A stretch of 40,965 bases of DNA from Flavobacteriales bacterium (GCA_002714805.1 PAYK01000015.1:81527-122491), one strand, 5' to 3'. Shown: positions 17,150 through 26,456, numbered from the stretch's first letter. Notes: generated by a model from the letters alone, not told the origin. A program made the numbers and translations.

Positions 17150-19261
17150 ATGAATGAAATTGTAAAAAAAATTGAACAAAAAGATGGTAGAATCATCGAA
17201 ATCAGAACTGGTAAACTTGCTAAACAAGCACATGGATCAGTTGAATTAAGAATGGGTAATTCTGTTCTGCTAGCTACTGTAGTTTCTAATAAAGAGGCGA
17301 AAGATGATGTTGACTTTCTGCCATTAACCGTTGATTACAGAGAGAAATTTGCTGCCGATGGACGTTTTCCGGGTGGTTTTCTTAAGCGAGAAGCTAGACC
17401 AACAGATCACGAAATTTTAATAATGAGATTAGTTGACAGAATATTACGTCCACTATTCCCAAGCGACTATCACGCTGAAACACAAATTATGTTATCACTT
17501 GTTTCTCATGATGAAAATGTATGTCCGGAAGCTCTAGCTGGTTTAGGTGCATCTGCTGCACTTGCTGTTTCAGACATACCATTTAACGGTCCTATTTCTG
17601 AAGTTAGAGTTGGTCGTGTCAATGGAGAATTTATAGCTAACCCTAGTCCAATTCAATTAGAAGAATCTGATATTGATATGGTAATAGGAGCATCAGCAGA
17701 CAGCGTAGCAATGGTTGAGGGTGAAATGGACGAAATTTCTGAAGCAGAAATGGTAGAGGCTATCAAATTTGCTCACGATGAAATAAAGAACCACTGTTCT
17801 GTTCAACTTGAACTTAGTAAAGAATTAGGTACAGAAAACAAAAGAGAATATTGTCACGAGATTCACGATAAAGAATTAGAGGATAATGTAATGTCGTACT
17901 GTTATGACAAATTCTATGCAGTAGCAAAAAAAGCTTCTGAAAAACATACTAGAAGTAATGACTTTAAAGCTATTAAAGATGCTTTCAAAGAAAAATTTTC
18001 CGAAGAAGAATTATCAGAAAAGAGTTTTATGCTTGGTGCTTACTTCAAAAAAGCAGAAAAAAAAGCTGTTAGGGATATGGTGCTAAACGAAAATATTCGT
18101 TTAGATGGTCGTAGCCCTTCTGAAATTCGTCAAATTTGGTGCGAAATAGATTATCTTCCAAGACCTCATGGTTCTGCTTTGTTTACAAGAGGCGAAACAC
18201 AATCCCTTACTACTGTCACATTGGGCACTAAAATGGATGAAAATAGGATTGATGGCGTAACAGAAGTGGGGTCTGAACGATTTTATTTACACTACAATTT
18301 TCCACCCTTTTCTACAGGAGAAGCAAGGCCAATTAGAGGGGTAAGCAGAAGAGAAATTGGTCATGGTAATTTAGCTCAAAGAGCATTATCTAGAATGATT
18401 GACGAAAACAACCCATATACAGTAAGAGTAGTTTCAGATATTTTAGAATCAAATGGCTCTTCTTCAATGGCAACAGTATGTGCAGGAACAATGGCATTAA
18501 TGGATGCAGGAGTAAAATTAAACAAACCTGTTTCCGGAATTGCCATGGGACTAATTACTGATGGAAGTAAATTTGCAGTATTATCTGATATATTAGGAGA
18601 TGAAGATTTTCTAGGAGATATGGATTTTAAAGTTTGTGGAACTAAAGATGGTATTACCGCTTGTCAAATGGATATTAAAATTGAGGGGTTATCATATGAA
18701 ATTTTAACTCAAGCATTAGAACAATCTCATGCTGGAAGAATCCATATTTTAGAAAATTTAACAGATACAATTAGTGAACCAAGAGCAAAACTTAAACCAC
18801 ACGTACCAAAAATACATGTTATGTATATTCCAAAAGATACTATCGGAGCAGTAATTGGACCGGGTGGAAAAATTATTCAACAACTTCAATCTGATACAGA
18901 TACTACAATAACTATTGAAGAAATTGACAATCAAGGAAAAGTTGAAATTTTGGGTAGTTCACAAGATTTATTAGACAATGCAATTACTGAGATTAAAGCA
19001 TTAACATTTACCCCCGAAGTAGGTGATATTTATACAGGAACCGTGCGCTCTATTATGCCATATGGTGCTTTTATAAATATTGGCAAGGGAACTGATGGAT
19101 TGTTACATATTTCCGAAATAAACTGGGATAGGGTTGAAAATGTTGAAGATTTTTTAAAAGAAGGGGATAAAGTGGAAGTTAAATTAACTGAAATTGACGC
19201 TAAGTCTGGAAAACTTAGATTATCTAGAAAAGTACTTTTACCTAAACCTGAAAAAAAATAA
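17150..19261 (+). CDS. pnp: Polyribonucleotide nucleotidyltransferase (PNPase)
   Basis: A 703-aa phosphorolytic 3'-5' exoribonuclease that works as a trimer in RNA decay. It contains two RNase PH domains (about 1-230 and 310-545), with [16 protein letters not shown] in the first and the active-site [13 protein letters not shown]-type segment ([11 protein letters not shown]) and [16 protein letters not shown] in the second. A KH domain follows near 560 ([18 protein letters not shown]), then an S1 domain near 625 ([20 protein letters not shown]). All domains are complete. No exact promoter box is seen in the 36 bases between the rpsO terminator and the start. Confidence 0.97.
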   Translation: MNEIVKKIEQKDGRIIEIRTGKLAKQAHGSVELRMGNSVLLATVVSNKEAKDDVDFLPLTVDYREKFAADGRFPGGFLKREARPTDHEILIMRLVDRILRPLFPSDYHAETQIMLSLVSHDENVCPEALAGLGASAALAVSDIPFNGPISEVRVGRVNGEFIANPSPIQLEESDIDMVIGASADSVAMVEGEMDEISEAEMVEAIKFAHDEIKNHCSVQLELSKELGTENKREYCHEIHDKELEDNVMSYCYDKFYAVAKKASEKHTRSNDFKAIKDAFKEKFSEEELSEKSFMLGAYFKKAEKKAVRDMVLNENIRLDGRSPSEIRQIWCEIDYLPRPHGSALFTRGETQSLTTVTLGTKMDENRIDGVTEVGSERFYLHYNFPPFSTGEARPIRGVSRREIGHGNLAQRALSRMIDENNPYTVRVVSDILESNGSSSMATVCAGTMALMDAGVKLNKPVSGIAMGLITDGSKFAVLSDILGDEDFLGDMDFKVCGTKDGITACQMDIKIEGLSYEILTQALEQSHAGRIHILENLTDTISEPRAKLKPHVPKIHVMYIPKDTIGAVIGPGGKIIQQLQSDTDTTITIEEIDNQGKVEILGSSQDLLDNAITEIKALTFTPEVGDIYTGTVRSIMPYGAFINIGKGTDGLLHISEINWDRVENVEDFLKEGDKVEVKLTEIDAKSGKLRLSRKVLLPKPEKK

Positions 19262-19338
19262 TCAATTATTGTAACCTTTAATTAATCAAAGCGTATATAT
19301 ATGCTAGTTTAGCAAAGTTACTAATCTTAAATTATATA

Positions 19339-20202
19339 ATGAGACAATTAAAAATTACAAAACAGGTAACTAATAGAGAAACCGCATCTCTCGATAAATA
19401 TTTACAGGAAATTGGCCGTGTAGACCTTATTACAGCCGAAGAAGAAGTCGAATTAGCACAACGAATAAAGGCTGGTGATGAATTGGCTCTTGAGAAACTT
19501 ACTAAAGCTAATCTTAGATTTGTAGTTTCTGTTGCAAAACAATACCAAAATCAAGGCTTATCACTTCCTGATTTAATAAATGAAGGAAATCTTGGTCTAA
19601 TAAAAGCCGCACGTCGTTTTGATGAAACTCGTGGTTTTAAGTTTATTTCTTATGCTGTTTGGTGGATTCGTCAATCAATACTACAAGCATTAGCAGAACA
19701 ATCAAGAATTGTGAGACTTCCATTAAACAAAATTGGTTCAATTAATAAAATCAATAAAGCTTATGCCTTATTAGAACAACAATTAGAGAGGCCCCCAACA
19801 GCTGAGGAAGTGGCAAAAGAATTAGATTTAACCGAAGAGGAAGTGAAGCAAGCGATGAAAAATTCGGGTAGACATGTTTCTATGGACGCTCCATTGGTCG
19901 AAGGTGAAGATAGCAATATGTACAATGTAATTGGTAGTGAAGATAGCCCTAATCCAGATGAAGGTCTAATGGTAGACTCATTAAGACAAGAAATTGGCAG
20001 AGCATTAGCAACTCTTACTCCTAGAGAAGGAGAAGTGGTAAAAGCGTATTTTGGTTTAAACGGAGCTCATGCTATGACACTTGAAGAAATTGGTGAAGCC
20101 TTTGACTTAACAAGAGAGAGGGTTAGACAAATAAAAGAAAAGGCTGTTCGTCGATTAAAACATACTTCTAGAAGTAAAATATTAAAAACCTATTTGGGAT
20201 AA
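19339..20202 (+). CDS. rpoD: Primary RNA polymerase sigma factor (sigma-70 type)
   Basis: The 287-aa protein is the short primary sigma typical of Bacteroidota, lacking the long region 1.1 and the non-conserved insert of enterobacterial RpoD. Region 1.2 starts at [10 protein letters not shown] (about 18), region 2 spans [20 protein letters not shown] to [14 protein letters not shown], region 3 includes [12 protein letters not shown], and region 4.2 holds the helix-turn-helix [20 protein letters not shown]. It would recognise the TAnnTTTG-type promoters seen across this window. Upstream, TAGTTTAG at 19305-19312 is a one-mismatch version of the box. A strong terminator follows. Confidence 0.96.
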   Translation: MRQLKITKQVTNRETASLDKYLQEIGRVDLITAEEEVELAQRIKAGDELALEKLTKANLRFVVSVAKQYQNQGLSLPDLINEGNLGLIKAARRFDETRGFKFISYAVWWIRQSILQALAEQSRIVRLPLNKIGSINKINKAYALLEQQLERPPTAEEVAKELDLTEEEVKQAMKNSGRHVSMDAPLVEGEDSNMYNVIGSEDSPNPDEGLMVDSLRQEIGRALATLTPREGEVVKAYFGLNGAHAMTLEEIGEAFDLTRERVRQIKEKAVRRLKHTSRSKILKTYLG

Positions 20203-20205
20203 ATT

Positions 20206-20233
20206 AAAGAGAGCATCTGCTCTCTTTTTTTTT
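20206..20233 (+). terminator. Rho-independent terminator after rpoD
   Basis: GAGAGC (20209-20214) pairs with GCTCTC (20219-20224) around a four-base loop, flanked by A and followed by about nine T. It ends the rpoD transcript before rpe. Confidence 0.85.
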
Positions 20234-20263
20234 AAAATTTGTAGTAAATATTAAATAATATCC

Positions 20264-20914
20264 ATGTCACATTTAATAGCACCATCGATTTTAGCAGCTG
20301 ATTTTGCAAATCTTAAAAATGATTGTGAAATGCTAAATAAAAGTCAGGCAGACTGGTTTCATATTGATGTAATGGATGGTGTGTTTGTACCTAACATTTC
20401 TTTTGGTATTCCTGTAATAAAAGCCATTAAAAAACATACACAAAAGACTATGGATGTGCATTTAATGATTATTGAGCCTGATAGATATATCAAAAAATTT
20501 AAAGAAATTGGTGCAGATATACTAACAGTTCACTATGAGGCGTGTACACACCTACACCGAACATTACAAGCCATTAAAACAGAAAATATGTTAACAGGAG
20601 TTGCACTCAATCCACATACACCAATTCAAGTTTTGAAGGATATTATTAATGATATAGATTTAGTATGTTTAATGTCAGTAAATCCTGGTTTTGGGGGTCA
20701 ATCTTTTATAGAAAATACCTATGAAAAAGTTAAAGAATTAAAAACACTTATAGAAAATAAAAAAGCCAAAACTAAAATTGAAATTGATGGCGGCGTAAAT
20801 AATGAAAATGCGTCAAAACTAATTTCTTCAGGAGCAGATGTACTCGTTGCTGGCAGCTATGTTTTTAAGTCCAAAGATCCAATGAAAACAATAGCCAAAT
20901 TAAAATCAATTTAG
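20264..20914 (+). CDS. rpe: Ribulose-phosphate 3-epimerase
   Basis: This 216-aa TIM-barrel enzyme interconverts ribulose 5-phosphate and xylulose 5-phosphate in the pentose phosphate pathway. Segments that identify it are APSILAADFANL near residue 6, FHIDVMDGVFVPNISFG near 37 with catalytic Asp and metal ligands, MDVHLMI near 68, MSVNPGFGGQSFI near 138, and IDGGVNNENA plus VAGSYVFK near the C-terminus. It stands alone between the rpoD terminator and a convergent gene that it overlaps by four bases. Confidence 0.96.
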   Translation: MSHLIAPSILAADFANLKNDCEMLNKSQADWFHIDVMDGVFVPNISFGIPVIKAIKKHTQKTMDVHLMIIEPDRYIKKFKEIGADILTVHYEACTHLHRTLQAIKTENMLTGVALNPHTPIQVLKDIINDIDLVCLMSVNPGFGGQSFIENTYEKVKELKTLIENKKAKTKIEIDGGVNNENASKLISSGADVLVAGSYVFKSKDPMKTIAKLKSI

Positions 20915-22125
20915 TCATTATTATTTACGAAGCTTCTTAAATAACCGTAATTATTAGTTAAATCACCATTCTCACAAATAGTTGCTCTTGAAATAATATT
21001 ATCTGGGTCATCTATTAGTAAAGCTGGAAAAATATGTTTAATAAGTTTATCTCCAAAATCTTCTGAAGCATCTTTTGGCAATTCACAAGGTAAATTATCA
21101 ACCGCCATTACTGTAATAACGTCATCTTTATCGAAGTCATCTTCAGATTCATTTCGTGGGTTATAACCATAAATTGGATCTGCAATGGTAGATGATCTAA
21201 TTGTTGAAGCAACTGGACCATCGATATCACAAGAAATATCTGCAATAGTTCTAATTTTAAAATCTGGAGATTTTGCATCTTCTCTAGTAAATAAATAAGG
21301 AGAGCCTTTGCCATAATAATGCCCAGCAATAAAGATATCTCCACAAGAAGCGTAGTTCATAAAGCAAGATTGGAACCATTCCGGATTGGATATAAAATCT
21401 TTATTAGAAAATGTAGAACCATCGATTCGTTCGTTATAATCATAAAAATCTAAATGTACGTAAACAGCCTCATCAAAGGTTTTTGAAATAAATTCTTCTT
21501 TACTGACTTCTCTAATTTGTAATTGCCTAATAATTTCTAAAGCCCCTTGCCCTACTCTACCATTTCCCGAAACGATAATTTTTACAGCTGGTAAATCAAT
21601 TTTCTGTAATTCTGTTTCAAGCTCTAATCGATTGGAACACAAATGAGCTGCTTTCAATGAATATCGTTTTGTTCTTTTTCCATAAGCTAAGAAACCGTTG
21701 TAACAACCAACTACTCCTGCATATCGACCAAAACCTAAAATTCGTCTACCATTAGTATCAGTTAAGGCTTCATAATCTACCATTGAAATACCTTTCTTTA
21801 TCATTGTTTGTAGTAAGACTCTATTGTATGACTGCTCCTTTATTGTGTGTGAAAAATAAAAATAGGTTTTAAAATCTAGTAGTTCTGACTTAACAACCTC
21901 TTTAATACCAAATAAAACATCACAATCAGATACATCTTCAACTAGTTTAACTCCCAGGTCTGCATATTCTTTATCCTTAAAACAACGAATTGAACTTTTT
22001 TGAACAACTAAATATAAATTTGGATATTGAGATATCAATTTCTTGCATTGAAATGGTGTCAAAGGAACTCTTTTATCCGGAGGTGTTTTTCCTTCTTTTA
22101 TTATACCAATTTTAATTTTAGCCAT
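20911..22125 (-). CDS. Saccharopine dehydrogenase (lysine-forming)-like NAD(P) oxidoreductase
   Basis: A 404-aa protein of the alanine dehydrogenase/transhydrogenase/LYS1 superfamily. The N-terminal domain starts IGIIKEGKTPPDKRVPLTP, the typical AlaDH_PNT start. A nucleotide-binding glycine motif, VSGNGRVGQGALEI, lies near residue 194. The HTIKEQ-type segment (FSHTIKEQSYN) resembles LYS1-type saccharopine dehydrogenases, as does DISCDIDGPV near 291. The actual substrate in Bacteroidota is not established, and bacteria generally make lysine via diaminopimelate, so a different imino-acid or opine reaction is possible. The promoter box sits four bases before its ATG. Confidence 0.8.
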   Translation of the reverse strand: MAKIKIGIIKEGKTPPDKRVPLTPFQCKKLISQYPNLYLVVQKSSIRCFKDKEYADLGVKLVEDVSDCDVLFGIKEVVKSELLDFKTYFYFSHTIKEQSYNRVLLQTMIKKGISMVDYEALTDTNGRRILGFGRYAGVVGCYNGFLAYGKRTKRYSLKAAHLCSNRLELETELQKIDLPAVKIIVSGNGRVGQGALEIIRQLQIREVSKEEFISKTFDEAVYVHLDFYDYNERIDGSTFSNKDFISNPEWFQSCFMNYASCGDIFIAGHYYGKGSPYLFTREDAKSPDFKIRTIADISCDIDGPVASTIRSSTIADPIYGYNPRNESEDDFDKDDVITVMAVDNLPCELPKDASEDFGDKLIKHIFPALLIDDPDNIISRATICENGDLTNNYGYLRSFVNNND

Positions 22126-22129
22126 AACC

Positions 22130-22137
22130 CAAAATTA
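22130..22137 (-). promoter_or_regulatory. -7 promoter box for the saccharopine-dehydrogenase-like gene (leaderless spacing)
   Basis: The minus strand reads TAATTTTG, matching TAnnTTTG, ending four bases before the ATG at 22125. A leaderless transcript is predicted. Confidence 0.5.
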
Positions 22138-22216
22138 AAAGAAATTATACAATGAACAACTAAAAATTATATCAATAAAATAAAGTCTTTAAAATTTCAT
22201 AAAAATATAATTATTG

Positions 22217-22224
22217 TATTTTTG
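22217..22224 (+). promoter_or_regulatory. -7 promoter box for tmRNA
   Basis: TATTTTTG matches TAnnTTTG and ends 20 bases before the mature tmRNA 5' end, leaving a short precursor leader to be removed. Confidence 0.55.
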
Positions 22225-22244
22225 CTGAATGTTCTTTAATTATT

Positions 22245-22612
22245 GGGGCTGACTGGTTTTGACTACAAGATGAAGTTAACCGTAAGCATGTCGAGCGTTG
22301 TTTGTTAGCTCGTAAATATCAATTCACACACTTTTAAATGGCGAGTATAACTACGCTATGGCTGCCTAAGTATAGTATTTAGGCCGTCTTTGCTTCCGAA
22401 TAAAAGAAAGCTCAGTGCTTTTATTCATATGAAGTATCATAGAAAGATTGAGCTAGTTTTTTAGTGCTTCGACCAAAAAACGAAATTTAAGAAGATAAGG
22501 TTGGAGTTCGGTTGTGTTTTTCCTTTTCTTTCCCGACAATCAAAAAACAATAAACATGTAGAAAGCGTTTGGGTTCCTTGTTTGGACGTGGGTTCGATTC
22601 CCACCAGCTCCA
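22245..22612 (+). ncRNA. ssrA: Transfer-messenger RNA (tmRNA)
   Basis: The RNA rescues stalled ribosomes and tags the unfinished protein for degradation. The 5' end GGGGCTGACTGGTTTTGAC pairs with the 3' CAGCTCC (22605-22611), forming the seven-pair acceptor stem with one G-U, followed by discriminator A. The T-arm GTGGGTTCGATTCCCAC precedes it. The 3' CCA is not encoded, as CTT follows. The tag frame at 22340-22369 encodes GEYNYAMAA and a TAA stop, a good match to Bacteroidota tags of the form GExNYAxAA. The 368-base length is one-piece and normal. Confidence 0.95.
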
Positions 22613-22620
22613 CTTGCTAA

Positions 22621-22643
22621 TTTAAAATAAAAATTATTTTAAA
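22621..22643. terminator. AT-only hairpin between tmRNA and a convergent gene
   Basis: TTTAAAATAA (22621-22630) is the exact inverted copy of TTATTTTAAA (22634-22643), with a three-base loop. It lies eight bases past tmRNA and covers the stop of the convergent hydrolase, so it may act as a weak bidirectional terminator. With no G-C pairs the stability is doubtful. Confidence 0.35.
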
Positions 22644-23398
22644 AATCTTAATGTGAAGTTATTGAAAATTTTGTGTTGATCAATATTTACAATATGACCT
22701 GAATTATTGACTTTTTGTAAAAAACAGTTAGACTTATCTTTCACATATTCTTCAATCTGTCGCACAAAAAGATAATCCTCAATTCCTGAAATAAATAATG
22801 TTGGCTTTGAAAGTTTAAGTTTAGAAATATCGTCAATAGTGCGTTTAATATCAGGCAACAACCTAAGCCAATTTTTAAAAGCTTTATTTTTTATCTTTTT
22901 AGCCTCATTGATGAAGACTCTTCTAGAAACTCTGTGTTCTTTACTTGGCATTATAATTAAGGCGAATAAACGGTATAAAATGATGTTAGGAGTAAAACCT
23001 TTAATTGCTTGTGCTGTTCTTAAAAGAAATAATGTACGAGTTGAAAAGCTAGTAATTGCACCACTTAATATAACCTTATCGACAATTTTTGGATATAGAT
23101 CAGAAATCTTTGTAATGATAATTGTACCTAATGAAACACCAATGAAATGAGATTTTTTGAGTTTTAAATGCTGAATAACCTCAACCACTTCATCAACCAC
23201 TACATTTAATGAGTAATCATTATTGACAGGTAAATCGTTAGACATTCCATGTCCCCTAAGATCTATAAGTAATAAATTAAAATGTTCTTTTAATACTTTA
23301 ACTTGTTTATGCCAAATTGTACTACTGCCACCAGCTCCATGAATAAATGTTATCCATGCGGCATCATCAGACTTTATAAAATGTTTAAATTTTAACAA
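22634..23398 (-). CDS. Alpha/beta hydrolase
   Basis: A 254-aa alpha/beta-hydrolase-fold protein. The oxyanion segment IHGAGGSSTIW is near residue 18, LIDLRGHGMSN near 44, the nucleophile elbow GVSLGT near 87 with the catalytic Ser, the acid Asp in SGIEDYLF near 205, and the His in NNSGHIVNID near 233. The Met-rich cap region (about 120-180) is hydrophobic and basic. The substrate is unknown; esterase-like or C-C hydrolase activity is possible. The first codon appears to be TTG at 23398, because no ATG lies between it and the stop of the upstream gene 15 bases away; coupling to that gene is likely. Confidence 0.85.
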   Translation of the reverse strand: MLKFKHFIKSDDAAWITFIHGAGGSSTIWHKQVKVLKEHFNLLLIDLRGHGMSNDLPVNNDYSLNVVVDEVVEVIQHLKLKKSHFIGVSLGTIIITKISDLYPKIVDKVILSGAITSFSTRTLFLLRTAQAIKGFTPNIILYRLFALIIMPSKEHRVSRRVFINEAKKIKNKAFKNWLRLLPDIKRTIDDISKLKLSKPTLFISGIEDYLFVRQIEEYVKDKSNCFLQKVNNSGHIVNIDQHKIFNNFTLRFLK

Positions 23399-23413
23399 GA
23401 GTATTAAACTAAA

Positions 23414-24751
23414 TTATTGATTAAAAATAATCTTCTTTTCAAAACTACCATCATCGTAAAAGTAGATGTATGGATTATTAGAATTTAAATTATTAACTGT
23501 TTTACCTAAAATATTCTTTATGAATAAAAGTTGTCTTTCTGACTTTTCGAAATTTGTAATATTAGATATAACATCACAATTTACCGTTCCTAAATCGAAG
23601 TAGCTAGAACATTCTGAATCCTGATTATCAGTAATAGTAAACTCATACTGGGTTTCGCCATCAGCTAAAAATGGACCTAATTGATAAAAGGGCTCTCCAT
23701 ACTCATAAGAACCGTAATTCGTACCATTACCCTGAATAGTAAAGTTGTAAGCCATAGGATTTTCAACATCAAATTCTATATCGACTAAAAAATAACCTAA
23801 GCTATCACATTTTCCTGCCTCGGCAAATACATTAGAAATAATACAGTCTGTAGAATCCTCATTACATTCTTGCCAATCAGAAGCATCAAAAGAGATATTA
23901 TCCAACAAAACATAATCTTCAGCATTCATTAGCATTATATTATTTTCAGAAAATTCATAATTATACATAATTTGTAACTCAAATTCTGCATTAATAAGTG
24001 CTAATTGAGAGTCTGACGCTAAATAGCTAAAAGCAATATACTCGAAGCATTCCATATCATCCTCAAAATCATAAATAAACATAGAATCAGATGTAAACTC
24101 CACATAATCATATTCGTTGGCTAAATAATATTGTCCCTCAAAGGAAATGCCAGAACTATCAAGAGTAAAGGTAATAGGAAATGAACAGACAAGTTCAGAG
24201 TTACCAGCAAAAAACCCTTCGTAAAGTAATAAGGATCCCTCAAAAGGAATACTAAAAAATTCTTCAAAATATAATGTTCTCGTATCACTATAGTTAGAAC
24301 CAAAACCATACACATTTCCAGCATCCATACCTTCCTCAGCAATTTCTTCTCCATCGGAATTTACTAATATAAAACCTGCATAACCAAAAAATTCTGATGA
24401 AGTAAAGAAAGTAGACATATTAATAGTTAAAGTAGCTTCTCCATCATTTGTCATAAAATTAAATGAATCAATTTCTATATTAATAGAATCACAAATTGAA
24501 GAATTTGAATTAAAAGTTGAGCAATCTATAATATTTCCTTTATCATCCAATGCAGAAATATAGGATGTTACTCCTGCACAAGATGAGGCTTCACATGAAT
24601 TCACATAAAATTCGCCATCACAACCACAGACTGGATCATATAAATCAAAACAAATACAATTAGGATCAATGGCCAAAGAATCTATACAATCCTGCTGAGC
24701 AAATATAAAAAGTGGATAAATTGAAAAAAAGAATATTATTTTCTTAAACAT
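23414..24751 (-). CDS. Secreted Kazal-domain protein with a T9SS-like C-terminus
   Basis: A 445-aa protein with a signal peptide ending near FIFAQ. Residues 22-64 hold a Kazal-like module with cysteines 22, 32, 34, 42, 44, 53 and 58, including YDPVCGCDG and NSCEASSCAGV. The middle is acidic and rich in Asp, Glu, Phe and Tyr, with paired beta-like strands and no recognised domain. The last 40 residues contain LFIKNILGKTVNN and IYFYDDGSFEKKI. This is the pattern of a short C-terminal sorting sequence common in secreted Flavobacteriales proteins. Protease inhibition is possible from the Kazal module but unproven. The alpha/beta hydrolase lies directly downstream. Confidence 0.75.
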   Translation of the reverse strand: MFKKIIFFFSIYPLFIFAQQDCIDSLAIDPNCICFDLYDPVCGCDGEFYVNSCEASSCAGVTSYISALDDKGNIIDCSTFNSNSSICDSINIEIDSFNFMTNDGEATLTINMSTFFTSSEFFGYAGFILVNSDGEEIAEEGMDAGNVYGFGSNYSDTRTLYFEEFFSIPFEGSLLLYEGFFAGNSELVCSFPITFTLDSSGISFEGQYYLANEYDYVEFTSDSMFIYDFEDDMECFEYIAFSYLASDSQLALINAEFELQIMYNYEFSENNIMLMNAEDYVLLDNISFDASDWQECNEDSTDCIISNVFAEAGKCDSLGYFLVDIEFDVENPMAYNFTIQGNGTNYGSYEYGEPFYQLGPFLADGETQYEFTITDNQDSECSSYFDLGTVNCDVISNITNFEKSERQLLFIKNILGKTVNNLNSNNPYIYFYDDGSFEKKIIFNQ

Positions 24752-24885
24752 AATTTTAAATTTAATTAAATTTAGTTAAAATTATGTAATTAACTGAATA
24801 ATAAAGTTTAAACTGACAATTTGACTATTAAACTATAGTTGGCATAGTATTTGTTATTTAAAAATGTGCAAACAAACTGATTATT

Positions 24886-25191
24886 ATGAATGTTCCAAGT
24901 AAAATAAAAAATTTATCATCATTTGAATTAGAGAAACTTTGCAATCTTTTAGAGTGTGATAAAATAGAGTTAGAAGAATTTGAAAAATTAGCACTTCAGA
25001 TAGTTGATGAAACTGAACACACCTACGATGCAATGATGAAAATTCTTCAAAAAGGCCTTAACTTGAGAGAAGCTATTATTATTGGTATGATAATTGGTAG
25101 AAAAGAAGGATATCTTCAAGCTGAATCTGATATGGAAGAAGAAATTAAAGATAAATTATATCAAGCCTTTAGAGGAAATAGAAATCAATAA
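24886..25191 (+). CDS. Uncharacterised 101-aa protein
   Basis: A small acidic protein (MNVPSKIKNLSSFELEKLCN...) that looks entirely helical. A hydrophobic helix, LREAIIIGMIIGRKEG, lies near residue 66, flanked by charged residues and followed by an acidic helix. It is probably soluble rather than membrane-spanning because the hydrophobic run is short. No family is recognised. TAGTATTTG at 24845-24853, with a TTTG at 24820-24823, resembles a promoter with one extra base in the -7 box. The divergent neighbour is the Kazal protein; the photolyase-like gene follows 73 bases later. Confidence 0.7.
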   Translation: MNVPSKIKNLSSFELEKLCNLLECDKIELEEFEKLALQIVDETEHTYDAMMKILQKGLNLREAIIIGMIIGRKEGYLQAESDMEEEIKDKLYQAFRGNRNQ

Positions 25192-25264
25192 TTTTTTTGC
25201 ACTCATCTTTTACGCTTATAATCACTTAAATCTGTATTTTTTTTTACTGTTATAGTTATACATA

Positions 25265-26356
25265 ATGATTACAGACTATTCACAAATACTTCAAAAACTT
25301 GAACAACTCAAACCTGTCAAATACGCCAATACCCGCAATTTCATCAATGGAGATGTAAGCAAATTATCTCCATATATTTCTAGAGGTGTAATTTCTACCT
25401 TAGATGTTTTTAAATATGTTATAGCAAAAGGATATCCTTTTTATAAAATCGAAAAATTTATACAAGAATTAGCGTGGAGAGATTATTGGCAACAAATTTG
25501 GATTAATAAAGGAACACTTATCAATTCTGATTTGAAAAATAAACAATTAGGTGTTAAAAATTACCTGATTCCAAAAGCTATAATTGATGGCAAAACTTCA
25601 ATAAAAGCAATAGACGTTAGTATAGAAGATTTTTATAAAAATGGATACATACACAACCACCTACGTATGTACATTGCATCACTGTGCTGTAATGTGGCTA
25701 AGTCGCATTGGAAATTACCTGCTCAATGGATGTATTATTATTTGTTAGATGGAGATTGGGGAAGTAATGCTTTGAGCTGGCAGTGGGTATGTGGTAGCAA
25801 TAGCCATAAATTATATTATGCTAATCAGAACAACATTAATAAATACTGCCATACCACGCAAAAAAATACTTTTCTTGATATCGAATACAATCAGTTTAAT
25901 GATTTAAATATCCCAAAAGAATTAATAGAACTAGAGGATATTATACTGACTACACCACTCCCCAAAATGACTAAAGAAATTATAATTGATATTAACAAGC
26001 CTACATTGATATACAACTTTTATAACCTAGATCCAAAATGGAAAATAAATATTGACGCAAACAGAATTCTTCTAATCGAACCATCTGTTTTTGAAAACTA
26101 TCCAATTTCTAAAAAATCAATGGAATTTATGATAGACTTGTCTAAAAATATTAATAGCATACAACTATACGTTGGCGAATTCAAAGAATTAAAAAAAATC
26201 ACTAAAGAAAGTAATATCTACTTTAAAGAACATCCTTTAAATAAAGAATATTTTGGATATGAAGAAAGTAGAGATTGGATGTTTCCTTCTAAAGAAAACT
26301 ATAATAGTTTTTTTAAATATTGGAAAATTTGTAAAAAAAATCTTATGTCTATTTAA
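25265..26356 (+). CDS. Photolyase/cryptochrome-like FAD protein with reversed domain order
   Basis: A 363-aa protein. Residues 16-200 match the helical FAD-binding domain of photolyases: SKLSPYISRGVIS (32-44), FIQELAWRDYWQQIW (65-79), NGYIHNHLRMYIASL (126-140), and LLDGDWGSNALSWQWVCG (160-177). The N-terminal alpha/beta (antenna) domain that precedes this in canonical photolyases is missing. Instead a C-terminal region (246-361) has alternating strands and helices (TLIYNF, NRILLIEPSVFENYPIS, IQLYVGEFKEL, IYFKEHP) that resemble that domain. DNA repair or light sensing are both possible. A relative lacking photochemistry is also possible. Confidence 0.8.
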   Translation: MITDYSQILQKLEQLKPVKYANTRNFINGDVSKLSPYISRGVISTLDVFKYVIAKGYPFYKIEKFIQELAWRDYWQQIWINKGTLINSDLKNKQLGVKNYLIPKAIIDGKTSIKAIDVSIEDFYKNGYIHNHLRMYIASLCCNVAKSHWKLPAQWMYYYLLDGDWGSNALSWQWVCGSNSHKLYYANQNNINKYCHTTQKNTFLDIEYNQFNDLNIPKELIELEDIILTTPLPKMTKEIIIDINKPTLIYNFYNLDPKWKINIDANRILLIEPSVFENYPISKKSMEFMIDLSKNINSIQLYVGEFKELKKITKESNIYFKEHPLNKEYFGYEESRDWMFPSKENYNSFFKYWKICKKNLMSI

Positions 26357-26391
26357 ATATTTTTTTTTAAAAAATAGGTTTAAACAAAACA

Positions 26392-26440
26392 TTAAATTTA
26401 ATTCATAAATTTATCAAAGATTTATTCGAATTAAATTTAA
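26392..26440. repeat. 13-bp perfect inverted repeat upstream of the CotH gene
   Basis: TTAAATTTAATTC at 26392-26404 is the exact reverse complement of GAATTAAATTTAA at 26428-26440. Inside it, ATAAAT (26405-26410) and ATTTAT (26420-26425) can also pair. The hairpin lies between the photolyase-like stop and the CotH start codon. It could be a terminator-like or leader structure, but being AT-rich it may also be compositional chance. Confidence 0.4.
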
Positions 26441-26456
26441 AATTTTATTGATCCAT

